A stretch of DNA of 64,000 nucleotides. Origin: Clostridiales bacterium. GTDB taxonomy: Bacteria; Bacillota; Clostridia; Christensenellales; Aristaeellaceae. Below the pieces are notes generated by a model. It had not been told where the DNA came from and did no database searches. It saw nothing but the letters and a program-made list of their open reading frames with translations. Made by a program: the position numbers and the translations under genes. This document shows, one piece after another, positions 41,091-50,254 of this stretch. The stretch spans positions 62,001 through 126,000 of the forward strand of contig SVGQ01000001.1 of NCBI GenBank assembly GCA_015056245.1, written 5' to 3'. Within the stretch, counting starts at the first letter, position 1. Every line of letters begins with the position of its first letter.

Positions 41091-41278
41091 AGGAATTCCT
41101 CCTTCCATCGCAGCATAGCATATCATGTTAAAAATCGCAACCATACCAATAAAACAAGTCGCGATAAGGTATGGAAAAACTGTGAGGATTCCGGTAGAAT
41201 AAGGGTGCATAATCCGTTGAATAACCGGCAGTCTGCCGGATCGTATCAGAACAAACCAAAGAACAGGAGAGAATGCGT

Positions 41279-43468
41279 ATGGCGATCCGTTATTGTGAAG
41301 AAAGCAGAAGTTTTCAACTGGACACAAAGGCATCTTCTTATGTGATCGGCGTGGTGGATGCAGAGGGCTTTGTGGGACACGCCTATTTTGGCAAAAAACT
41401 GGGTGCAGATGATGTGACCTATCTGATGCGCACTGGCGAAAATCCCTTTACGCCGGAAACCAACGCCCGCGACCGGCTTTCCTTTCTGGACAGTTTCCCC
41501 ATGGAGTATCCCTGCGGCGGCGTAGGCGATTTCCGGGAAAGCGCCATCGTGGTCAGAAGCAGCGATGGTCATCGTGGGTTGCAGCTTACCTACGACAGCC
41601 ACCAGATTTTCAAAGGCAAGAAACCGCTGGAAGGTCTGCCTGCCACCTGGGGCAGCGAGGAGGATACCGAAACGCTGGAACTGGTGTTGGTTGATAAGGC
41701 GCTGAGCCTGAAGGCGATTCTTTCCTACAGCATCTTTGAAGGAATTGATGCAGTGGTCAGAAGTGTGAAGTTGATCAACGAAAGCCAGCAGCCGGTATTG
41801 ATCGACCGGATCATGTCCGCGTCCATGGATATGGATAACCGGGAGTATGATAAGATCCTGCTGCATGGTTCCTGGGCCCGGGAACGCCGCATTGACCGCA
41901 CCCCTGTCAACTATGGCATTCAGGGCATGTCCTCCATTCGCGGCGAGGAGGGCCACCAGAATCATCCCTTCATGGCCTTGCTGGACAAGACCGCTACGGA
42001 AGACGCCGGCGATGTTTACGGCATCAATTTGATCTATTCCGGCAATTTCCTCACCCAGACCGACCGCAGCCAGTTTGACAGCGTGCGCCTGATGACGGGC
42101 ATCAATCCGGAAGGTTTCTGCTGGAAACTGAACCCCGGCGAAAGCTTCCAGTCTCCCGAGGCGGTGCTGGTGTATTCCGCAGAGGGACTCAATGGCATGA
42201 GCCACGCTTTCCATGATCTGTACCGGGAGCATCTCATCCGCGGCGAATACCGCAACAAAAAGCGGCCGATTCTGATCAACAACTGGGAAGCCACCTATTT
42301 CAACTTCAATACCGAAAAACTGTTGGATATCGCCCGTCAGGCATCGCAGTTGGGCATTGAGATGCTGGTGATGGATGATGGCTGGTTCGGTAACCGTTTC
42401 GATGATAACCGGGCGCTGGGTGACTGGTTCGTTAACGAAGAAAAGCTGCAGGGCGGCCTGCGGTATCTGGTGGATGAGGTCAACAAGCTGGGCATGAAGT
42501 TCGGCATCTGGCTGGAACCTGAGATGATCAGCCCGGATTCTGACCTGTACCGTGCCCATCCTGACTGGGCGATTCAGATTCCCGGCAGAACCGCTGGTCT
42601 GGCCCGCAATCAGTATGTGCTGGATATGTCCAGAACCGAAATTCAGGACTATATCTTTGATTTGATTTCCAAGGTGTTGCGCAGCGCAAACATTGAATAT
42701 GTCAAGTGGGATATGAACCGGCCTCTGGCGGATATCGGCAGCTATGCCCTCACAGCAGAGTGTCAGGGCGAACTGTACCACCGGTATGTGCTGGGCGTCT
42801 ATCGTTTGCAGGAGCGTCTGGTGACTGAGTTCCCGCACCTGTTGCTGGAAAACTGCTCCGGCGGCGGCGCCCGCTTTGACGCGGGCATGCTGTACTACAG
42901 TCCCCAGATCTGGTGCTCTGACGATACCGATGCCATTGAACGCCTGTCCATTCAGGAAGGCACGGCGCTGATCTATCCTCTCTCTGCCATGGGCGCGCAC
43001 GTAAGCGATTGTCCCAACCACACCGTAGGCCGCACCACGCCCTTTGAAACCAGAGGTTATGTGGCGCTGGCAGGCACCTTCGGCTATGAACTGGATGTGA
43101 CCAAGATCCCCGAGGAAGACCGGAACATGATTCCGCAGCAGGTCGCCATGTACCACAAGTATAATGATCTTGTCCGCACCGGTGATTATTACCGCATTGC
43201 CTCCTATCAGCAGAATCATATGTATGACTGCTACATGGTGGTGGCAAAGGATCGCTCCGAAGCGCTGGTCACCTTCATTCAGGTGATGGGCAGAGCCAAT
43301 GCTCATTCCCGCCGCATTCTGCTCAAGGGCCTTTGCCCGGATAAAACCTACCGTATTGAGGGCGAAGAGCGCACCTATTTGGGCAGCACCCTGATGCAGG
43401 CTGGTCTTCTGGTGGGCAATCTGTGGGGCGACTACAAGGGCAAGCTCATCCATATTGTAGAGGCTTGA
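41279..43468 (+). CDS. GH36 alpha-galactosidase
   Basis: RPILINNWEATYFNF, MLVMDDGWFGNR, FGIWLEPEMISPDSDLYR, YVKWDMNR. Confidence 0.96.
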   Translation: MAIRYCEESRSFQLDTKASSYVIGVVDAEGFVGHAYFGKKLGADDVTYLMRTGENPFTPETNARDRLSFLDSFPMEYPCGGVGDFRESAIVVRSSDGHRGLQLTYDSHQIFKGKKPLEGLPATWGSEEDTETLELVLVDKALSLKAILSYSIFEGIDAVVRSVKLINESQQPVLIDRIMSASMDMDNREYDKILLHGSWARERRIDRTPVNYGIQGMSSIRGEEGHQNHPFMALLDKTATEDAGDVYGINLIYSGNFLTQTDRSQFDSVRLMTGINPEGFCWKLNPGESFQSPEAVLVYSAEGLNGMSHAFHDLYREHLIRGEYRNKKRPILINNWEATYFNFNTEKLLDIARQASQLGIEMLVMDDGWFGNRFDDNRALGDWFVNEEKLQGGLRYLVDEVNKLGMKFGIWLEPEMISPDSDLYRAHPDWAIQIPGRTAGLARNQYVLDMSRTEIQDYIFDLISKVLRSANIEYVKWDMNRPLADIGSYALTAECQGELYHRYVLGVYRLQERLVTEFPHLLLENCSGGGARFDAGMLYYSPQIWCSDDTDAIERLSIQEGTALIYPLSAMGAHVSDCPNHTVGRTTPFETRGYVALAGTFGYELDVTKIPEEDRNMIPQQVAMYHKYNDLVRTGDYYRIASYQQNHMYDCYMVVAKDRSEALVTFIQVMGRANAHSRRILLKGLCPDKTYRIEGEERTYLGSTLMQAGLLVGNLWGDYKGKLIHIVEA

Positions 43469-43514
43469 CCAGCCGGTTGCCGCGTTGATATCATCCCAAT
43501 GTTGGAGGAATCCT

Positions 43515-44123
43515 ATGAAGATCAATACAGCCGACATGAAATGGATTCGGGCGCCCAAGCAGTACAGCATCACGGAGGATCGGGTGGAGATCATCACCCA
43601 GCCCCATACTGATCTGTGGCAGCGTACGTACTATCACTTCCGCAATGATAATGCGCCCGCTTTACAGCAGGAAACGGAAGAAGAGTACTTTTCTTTCTCC
43701 TTCAAAACAGAATTCGACAGCAAGGTACGCTTCGATCAAAGCGGCGTTGTGATGTACCTGAACAGCGATAACTGGCTCAAAGCTTCCATTGAGTATGAGA
43801 ATGACCGGATCCAGCGACTGGGCAGTGTGGTGACCAACAATGGTTATTCAGACTGGGCATCCATAGATGTGGATGCAGGAATCAAAAGCATGTGGTTCCG
43901 GCTCAGCCGCCGTGGACAGGATTTCTGCATCGAGAATTCTGAGGATGGCGAGCATTACAATCAGATGCGCATCTGCCACATGTTCAACGCAGAAAAGACC
44001 GTCCGCTTTGGCATCTATGCGTGCAGCCCGGAGGAATCCAGTTTCAAGGCGGTGTTTTCCCATCTGGAACTGACGGAATGCAAATGGCAGGCGCATGATG
44101 GTCAAGCACCGGATGAAGCATAA
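43515..44123 (+). CDS. DUF1349 (concanavalin-like) protein
   Basis: FDQSGVVMYLNSDNWLKASIEYENDRIQRLGSVVTNNGYSDW. Confidence 0.85.
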   Translation: MKINTADMKWIRAPKQYSITEDRVEIITQPHTDLWQRTYYHFRNDNAPALQQETEEEYFSFSFKTEFDSKVRFDQSGVVMYLNSDNWLKASIEYENDRIQRLGSVVTNNGYSDWASIDVDAGIKSMWFRLSRRGQDFCIENSEDGEHYNQMRICHMFNAEKTVRFGIYACSPEESSFKAVFSHLELTECKWQAHDGQAPDEA

Positions 44124-44153
44124 CCGTTCGGAAGAGCGATAAAAGCATCAAAA

Positions 44154-44193
44154 AACCAATCCCGCAAGCGGTAAGCTGGCGGGATTGGTTTTT
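44154..44193. terminator. Intrinsic terminator between convergent genes
   Basis: AAACCAATCCCGC...GCGGGATTGGTTTTT. Confidence 0.75.
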
Positions 44194-44220
44194 CATATGT
44201 GTTTTTTTGTTTGTCAGATA

Positions 44221-45300
44221 TCAGGTCTGAATCTGGAGAAGCTGCTCCAGCATGCCGTCATCATCGAACACCAGGAAGTCCCGTACGCCGATGCCAACCT
44301 GCTGTCCATCCGTCAGATCTTTGAAAGCATAACCGGGCGCGATCACGCGGACAAGGCTGTCACCCACGCGTATACGGCAGTCATCCACATCGCCCAGATA
44401 GTACTGAGACTCCAACACGCCGGTGAGCTGTCCTTCTTCCGGGGTTGTGAAGAACAGGTTCTCGGGGCGGATCGCTACTTCCACCTTGCCGGTCTTGGGG
44501 CCGTCGTAGAGGATGGACTGGTTGTTCATGGCAGGGAAGGTGATCTTGCCATCCTTGGCTTCCCCCTTGAAGAACTCCACCTTGCCCAGGAAGTCTGCCA
44601 CAAATTGATTACTGGGCTGGTTGTAGATCACTTCAGGGCTGTCGCACTGCTGCACCACGCCACGGTTGATCAGGAAAATTCGGTCAGACATCGCCATGGC
44701 TTCGGTCTGGTCGTGGGTCACGTACACGACGGTAATGCCCAGTTCCTTCTGGATTTCCTTGATTTCAAAGCGCATGGATTCACGCAGCTTGGCATCCAGA
44801 TTGCTCAGCGGTTCGTCCAAAAGAAGCAGCTTGGGCGCAGCCACCAATGCGCGGGCCAGTGCCACACGCTGCTGCTGACCGCCGGAAAGCTGATTGGGGA
44901 AGCGATCCGCATACTGGGACAGATGAACGATACCCAGCACACGCTCTACCTGCTTTTTGATATCTGCCTTGGGGGTCTTCTTGATGGTGAGGGGGTAAGC
45001 CACGTTATCAAAAACGTTCATGTGGGGCCATACGGCGTAGGACTGGAATACCATGCCCACACTGCGCTTTTCCGGGGGAACGAAGGTTTTGCCGCCGGAT
45101 ACCAGTTGATCGTCAATGTAGAGTTCGCCGGAAGTGGGCTTTTCGAAACCAGCAATGATGCGCAGCATGGTGGTCTTGCCGCAGCCAGAGGGGCCCAGCA
45201 GCGTTACAAATTCGCCGTCCTGAAAGGTTTCGTTGAACTCTTTGAGCACCACGTTATCGCCAAAGGACTTGGTGATATGCTTAATGGTTACAGTTGCCAT
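44221..45300 (-). CDS. ABC transporter ATP-binding protein (FbpC/PotA-like with TOBE region)
   Basis: LLGPSGCGKTTMLRIIAGFEKPTSG, LSGGQQQRVALARAL, LLLDEPLSNLDAKLR. Confidence 0.95.
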   Translation of the reverse strand: MATVTIKHITKSFGDNVVLKEFNETFQDGEFVTLLGPSGCGKTTMLRIIAGFEKPTSGELYIDDQLVSGGKTFVPPEKRSVGMVFQSYAVWPHMNVFDNVAYPLTIKKTPKADIKKQVERVLGIVHLSQYADRFPNQLSGGQQQRVALARALVAAPKLLLLDEPLSNLDAKLRESMRFEIKEIQKELGITVVYVTHDQTEAMAMSDRIFLINRGVVQQCDSPEVIYNQPSNQFVADFLGKVEFFKGEAKDGKITFPAMNNQSILYDGPKTGKVEVAIRPENLFFTTPEEGQLTGVLESQYYLGDVDDCRIRVGDSLVRVIAPGYAFKDLTDGQQVGIGVRDFLVFDDDGMLEQLLQIQT

Positions 45301-45362
45301 CAGGATCCGTCCTTTCTTGTCAGAGAGAAAATCCTGCCGTACCGGGCGTTATGCCGGCCCGG

Positions 45363-47858
45363 TCAGATGGAGAACTCACCCTTGGTGAGCTTGTTGAGCA
45401 GGAAGTTGATCGCCACAACGATCAGCAGAATGCCAAATGCCATTGCCGAGGCCTGCTGCTGGCTGGTGTAAGTCCAGTATTCATACAGCTGGAAGCCAAT
45501 CGTCTTGGTATTGTTGGAATAGAGCAGCGCAGTCATGGACAGTTCGTAGAAACTGGGGATGAAGATCAGGAACCAACCGGCGGCAATAGAGGGGAAGATC
45601 AACGGACCGGTGATCTTGAACATGGTCTTTGCCCAGCTGGCACCGGAGATCTGCGAGCATTCTTCCAGCGATACGTGGATCTGGCTCATGGCGGAAACCA
45701 CCGTACGCATGCCCATCATCAGGTACTTGATCAAATACGCGATGATCATGATATAGGCAGTATTGTAAATGTTGACGCCGAAATCGCCCTTCATGGTCAT
45801 GATCAGGCCCAACGCGATTACTACAGAGGGCGTACCGGAACCCAGCGTGATCAGGAAGTCGGGGATCTTGCGCCCGCGGATCCGGGTGCGCTGCAACAGG
45901 TAGCTCATGGTGCAAGCCACCACGATGCCCACCGTGGCAGTGATGGCACCGAAGATCAGTGAGTTCTTCAGGCATTCCAGTGTTTCGGAACGGGTGAAGA
46001 TGGTCTGCCAGTGGCTGAGGGTAATGTTGGAGAAATCCAGCAGGGATTTGCCCAGGTCCACCTTGAAGGAGGTGGTCAGGATGGTGGCAAAGGGGATGAG
46101 GATCACCACAACAGCAAACAAACCAACCAGCATCGTCAGCGGGATACGCCACTTGTTCAGCTCCACGATGTTGGGGCGGGTAGATTTACCGGATACCGTA
46201 ATGTACTGTTTCTTGGCGATCACAAAGTCTGAAATGTACAGAACAATAATGGCAATCAGCATCAGGAAAACGGAAAGGCCTGTGGCATCACTGAGGCCTT
46301 GCGCGCCAATGCCGTTGTACTCAATAATACGGGTGGTCACGGTGTGAACCTTGCCCGGTGCGCCAATGATGGAGGGAATGCCGTAGCAGCTTGCAGCGCA
46401 TACAAACACCAGCAGAGCACCGGCGATCAGGCTGGGGGTCATCATGGGCAAGGTGACCTTGAATACCGTCTTCAGGGGAGAGGCACCGCTGACGCGGCTG
46501 GCTTCTTCCAGAGAAGGATCCATTTTCTCCATGGCGCGGGAAATGGTAATGAATGCGTAGGGATAGTAGAACGTGGTCAGCACCCAGATCATGCCGCCCA
46601 GAGAATAGATGTTCAGCGGGCCGGGTGTATCGCCCAGCTGGAAAATGGTGCGAAGGATCACGTTAATGGTACCCACGTTGGGGTTCAGCAGCCGCAGCCA
46701 TGCCATAGCGCCCAGATAGGGGGGCACCATATAGGTAAGCACAAACAGCGAGCGGAAGAACTTTCTGCCATACAGATTGGTACGGCCGATCAGCCATGCC
46801 AGCGGGAAGGCCAGCAGCGTGCCCAGTACCATGGTGGCAGCAGCGGCGATGAGGGTATTGCTCAGCGCGCCCAGATTCATGGGGTAGGTATACAGTCGCT
46901 TGAATACCTCGAAGGTAAAGGTACCTTCCGGGAAGAAGGCCTTCACCACCAGATAGATCAGCGGCAGCACCTGGAACAGCAGAAGGAAGTCCACGATCAG
47001 CAGAATGACCAGCCACTTCAAATCCATGTGCCAACTGCCTTCGGCCCGAAGCAGGAAGATCAGCAGCAACACATCCAGCAGCAGCAGAATACCGGCAAGG
47101 ATCACCGTTTTGCTGTTGGACAGGACCATTTGAGCCGCCCAGGGTACCTGATTGCGGCTGACCATGCCGTAGGCGGTAATGCGTGCATCCGCGCTGCGGG
47201 CAGCTTTTTTGAGACCGTTGACATTGTCAGTGGTCAGCGGTTCATTATCGGCATTGCTGCTGGTCAAAAACAGCTGCATCAGGATCGCAGCGCGTTCAAG
47301 ACCTTCTTCACCTTCTACGGCGCCGAGGGCGGGTTCGGGCAGAACTGCCGCTTCGTCTGCGATGCCCTGAAGCATCTGGATCCGGAAGGCTTCCCGTTCT
47401 TCATCGGTCATGGCTGCCATGGCTTTCTTTTCTTTGGAGGAAACTTTGGGGCCAGCGACAGAATAGGAGATCGCCAAAAGCTCCATCTTTTCCCGGGCGG
47501 GATCAGATGCAGCGTTCAGATATGTATCAACGGCAGCAGAGCGGTCTTCCTTGGCAGCATCCGACCAGGCGGAAGCCAGCAGTTCACCGCTGCGCTGTTC
47601 AATGACGGATTTCGTGTTGGCGTCCACGCAGTTCAACAAGGGCGCAACGCCGTTTTCATACAGTTTGTCTACCTCTCCGGACAGCTTGTGGATGTAGCCA
47701 TAGGCTGCTTCCTGATCAAACCCGGATTGATTGTATTGGTTGATGCCCCAGAAACCGGCTGCGATCAAAGCTGCACCAATCAGCAGACAAAGGATCAGGC
47801 CGATCTTGCATCGGGTTTCGGAAGAATTTTTGTTTTGGATATCTGCTTGTACCTGCAT
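45363..47858 (-). CDS. Fused two-domain ABC permease (FbpB/PotB-like) with N-terminal extracytoplasmic region
   Basis: EEASRVSGASPLKTVFKVTLPMMTPSL and EECSQISGASWAKTMFKITGPLIFPSI; about 230-aa soluble region between TM1 and TM2. Confidence 0.9.
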   Translation of the reverse strand: MQVQADIQNKNSSETRCKIGLILCLLIGAALIAAGFWGINQYNQSGFDQEAAYGYIHKLSGEVDKLYENGVAPLLNCVDANTKSVIEQRSGELLASAWSDAAKEDRSAAVDTYLNAASDPAREKMELLAISYSVAGPKVSSKEKKAMAAMTDEEREAFRIQMLQGIADEAAVLPEPALGAVEGEEGLERAAILMQLFLTSSNADNEPLTTDNVNGLKKAARSADARITAYGMVSRNQVPWAAQMVLSNSKTVILAGILLLLDVLLLIFLLRAEGSWHMDLKWLVILLIVDFLLLFQVLPLIYLVVKAFFPEGTFTFEVFKRLYTYPMNLGALSNTLIAAAATMVLGTLLAFPLAWLIGRTNLYGRKFFRSLFVLTYMVPPYLGAMAWLRLLNPNVGTINVILRTIFQLGDTPGPLNIYSLGGMIWVLTTFYYPYAFITISRAMEKMDPSLEEASRVSGASPLKTVFKVTLPMMTPSLIAGALLVFVCAASCYGIPSIIGAPGKVHTVTTRIIEYNGIGAQGLSDATGLSVFLMLIAIIVLYISDFVIAKKQYITVSGKSTRPNIVELNKWRIPLTMLVGLFAVVVILIPFATILTTSFKVDLGKSLLDFSNITLSHWQTIFTRSETLECLKNSLIFGAITATVGIVVACTMSYLLQRTRIRGRKIPDFLITLGSGTPSVVIALGLIMTMKGDFGVNIYNTAYIMIIAYLIKYLMMGMRTVVSAMSQIHVSLEECSQISGASWAKTMFKITGPLIFPSIAAGWFLIFIPSFYELSMTALLYSNNTKTIGFQLYEYWTYTSQQQASAMAFGILLIVVAINFLLNKLTKGEFSI

Positions 47859-47924
47859 CCAAGTACACTCCTCATACGGTTTGCATTCCCGGAACGACCG
47901 GGGATTTCAGAGGGATAGTGATGA

Positions 47925-47953
47925 GGGGAAGCCGCCGCTTGGGCGGCTTCCCC
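47925..47953 (-). other. Intercistronic stem-loop without T-tract
   Basis: GGGGAAGCCGCC-GCTTG-GGCGGCTTCCCC. Confidence 0.7.
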
Positions 47954-48018
47954 CGGAAGTCGTCAGCGCTGGCTGCCGCAGGGCAGCGTGCGCTATCAGT
48001 CATAGATAATCAATGAAA

Positions 48019-49044
48019 TTATTCGACGGTAACGCGCTCCTGGAACTCGGTGCGGATTTCTTCGCGCTGGGTGTAGCAACGGTTCCAATCAACGCCCATG
48101 TCCTTGGTGATCAGCTCGTCGGTGCTGATGGAATCATAGGGCACTTCGGTCATGCCGGCGAAAACGCTGTGCATGTAGCCTTCCAGAATCAGTTTCTGGC
48201 CTGCTTCGCTCAGCAGCCAGTTGGCAACAGCTTCGCAGCCTTCGATGTTCATGTTGGCGCTCTTTTCCTCAGCCACGATCATAGCGGTGGAGGGGATCAG
48301 GATGACGCCGTCTTCGGGGTAGATGCAGGCCAGCTTGGAGCCCTTTTCCTTGCGCTCCTTCAGCACGGACTCTTCCAGAATCATAACGGCCTTGCACTCG
48401 CCGGTTTCCAGCTTGCCCAGAGCAACGGAGCCGGACTCGATCATCACGTCGTTGGCACCCAGAGCGTCGAAGTACTCATAGCCGTACTTGTCGGTCAGCG
48501 CAGCCACAGCAGCCATGGTGGTGCCGGAGGTGAGGGGGTTGCCCATGGAGATCAGGCCCTTGAGGGAAGGATCTTCAGCGAACTCCTTGAAGGTCTTGGG
48601 CAGCTGATCGGGGGTGTAGAGCTCGGGGTTGTAGGCCAGCACCATGTTGCAAACGCGGACAGGATACCAGAAGCCTTCTTCATCGTAGGGGAAGCGAAGG
48701 ATGTTTTCAGCATCTTCCACTTCGAAGGAATGCAGCCAGCCGCCTTCCTTCAGTTCCAGGGAGTAAGCGGGCTCAGCAACCAGCATCATGTCGCAGCCCA
48801 GAGTGCCGGTTTCCATTTCGCCGGTCAGCTTGGTCTGCAGGGAGCCGGTGCCGCCGTAGAACATTTCCACTTCCAGGTTGGGGAACTCAGCCTTGAGTTC
48901 TTCCATCATCATGTCGATAACGAACTGATAAATGGAAGTATAGATGGTAACCTTGCCTTCAACGTCCTCGTTGACAGCCAGAGCACCGGAGAAGCAACCA
49001 AAGACCAACAGAAGAGCCAGAACGAGGGATGCTAGTTTTTTCAT
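48019..49044 (-). CDS. Extracellular solute-binding protein (FbpA/PotD-like)
   Basis: Signal peptide MKKLASLVLALLLVFGCFSGALA; KVTIYTSIYQFVIDMMMEELKAEFP. Confidence 0.87.
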   Translation of the reverse strand: MKKLASLVLALLLVFGCFSGALAVNEDVEGKVTIYTSIYQFVIDMMMEELKAEFPNLEVEMFYGGTGSLQTKLTGEMETGTLGCDMMLVAEPAYSLELKEGGWLHSFEVEDAENILRFPYDEEGFWYPVRVCNMVLAYNPELYTPDQLPKTFKEFAEDPSLKGLISMGNPLTSGTTMAAVAALTDKYGYEYFDALGANDVMIESGSVALGKLETGECKAVMILEESVLKERKEKGSKLACIYPEDGVILIPSTAMIVAEEKSANMNIEGCEAVANWLLSEAGQKLILEGYMHSVFAGMTEVPYDSISTDELITKDMGVDWNRCYTQREEIRTEFQERVTVE

Positions 49045-49203
49045 GTGGATAACCTCCAATTTTTTATGCCGGACATGGATAACGAACTGCCGACATTACT
49101 CTGGATATATTATACCAAAAACAAGGTTGGAGAATCAATAGCTTTTCTGTTGTCATGACAAAAACCGTGATGAAACATGGCAAAAGATAGATGTTGCTTC
49201 TTT

Positions 49204-49980
49204 TCAGCCAAGCATATGTTCGATCCAACAGGCGATACCATCCTCATCATTGCTGCCGGTCACCAGATTCGCAATGGCCTTCACCTCTGGAATGGCGTTG
49301 CCCATGGCGATGCCTGTTCCGCAAAGCCGGAGCATTCCCATATCCGCGTAGTCGTCACCGAAGGCTGCAATTTGCGCGGGCTGTAAACCCAAAGCATCGC
49401 ACATCTGCAGGATCGCCGTTTCTTTGGTTGCGTTCTTGGGGGTCAGTTTGTACCATGGGCCATCGGAGAAATGAATCAGATCGCAATGGGGGAGAGCGGC
49501 AGCCACAGCGTCCGCAATGGAAGCAACATGGCATTCAAAGCAGATCTTCAGGCTGGGCATGGAGAATCCGGCATAGTCGGTCATGTGCCCCATAGCCCAG
49601 GTCTGGTCGGCATCGGTGGCGGGCACTTCGTAATTGCGGTAGTAATCATCCACGGTATCCACCGTCATGAAGACCTGGGAACCGCAGACGGCTTGCAGGG
49701 TCTTGAGCACGTGGGAAGTTTCCTCGGCGGTGAAGCCGTTGTTGTTGATGATCTGCCCTTGGCAGCGCACCAATGCGCCTGCGCTGGTGATGATGCCGTC
49801 CGGCTGGATCTGTTTCAGAAAGCCCATGGCATTCTGTTCTCCCCGGGATGTGGCAACGCCGATGAGGATGCCCAGACTGCGGCAGCGCTGCAGCGCTTCC
49901 TGTGTGCGCGGGGAAATGGTTTTGTCACTGCGAAGCAGGGTGCCGTCCAGATCAAATAACAGCATGCGATGATTCATCAT
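49204..49980 (-). CDS. Cof-type HAD-IIB hydrolase
   Basis: MLLFDLDGTLLRSDKTISPRT; AAFGDDYADMGMLRLCGTGIAMGNA. Confidence 0.92.
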   Translation of the reverse strand: MMNHRMLLFDLDGTLLRSDKTISPRTQEALQRCRSLGILIGVATSRGEQNAMGFLKQIQPDGIITSAGALVRCQGQIINNNGFTAEETSHVLKTLQAVCGSQVFMTVDTVDDYYRNYEVPATDADQTWAMGHMTDYAGFSMPSLKICFECHVASIADAVAAALPHCDLIHFSDGPWYKLTPKNATKETAILQMCDALGLQPAQIAAFGDDYADMGMLRLCGTGIAMGNAIPEVKAIANLVTGSNDEDGIACWIEHMLG

Positions 49981-50017
49981 TTATTCTCCTCATGTGTGGA
50001 TTGACTGATTGTAAGCA

Positions 50018-50052
50018 AAGCGAGCTTCTCCCTGCAGGGGAAAAGCTCGCTG
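50018..50052. repeat. 35-bp direct repeat of element copy 2, T-tract-proximal terminator hairpin
   Basis: AAGCGAGCTTCTCCCTGCAGGGGAAAAGCTCGCTG; 33/35 identical to 50216-50250. Confidence 0.85.
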
Positions 50053-50215
50053 CAGACTGTCGAAAAACCCATACTTCTGTTCAAAAGTCGCACATCTTGC
50101 ACCTACGGTGCTCGCTGTGCTTGCTGAAAAGCGCTGCGGCGCAAGGTTTTGTGGGCTCTGCCCACACCCGGCAGGAAACTGAGTTTCCTGCACCTTCCCC
50201 TTTTTTGACAACCTG
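50053..50215 (-). mobile_element. 163-bp MITE-like hairpin-array element, copy 2
   Basis: Reverse complement matches 4113-4275 along its full length in my base-by-base reading. Confidence 0.88.
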
Positions 50216-50250
50216 AAGCGAGCTTCTCCCTGAATGGGAAAAGCTCGCTG
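50216..50250. repeat. 35-bp direct repeat of element copy 2, gene-proximal terminator hairpin
   Basis: AAGCGAGCTTCTCCCTGAATGGGAAAAGCTCGCTG; differs from the other copy at 2 loop positions. Confidence 0.85.
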
Positions 50251-50254
50251 ATGA

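Noticed and set aside
44221-49044. Firm substrate assignment (iron, polyamine or phosphonate) for the ABC system
   Set aside because: ATPase, permease and binding protein resemble FbpABC/PotABCD-type systems, but substrate cannot be read from sequence alone.
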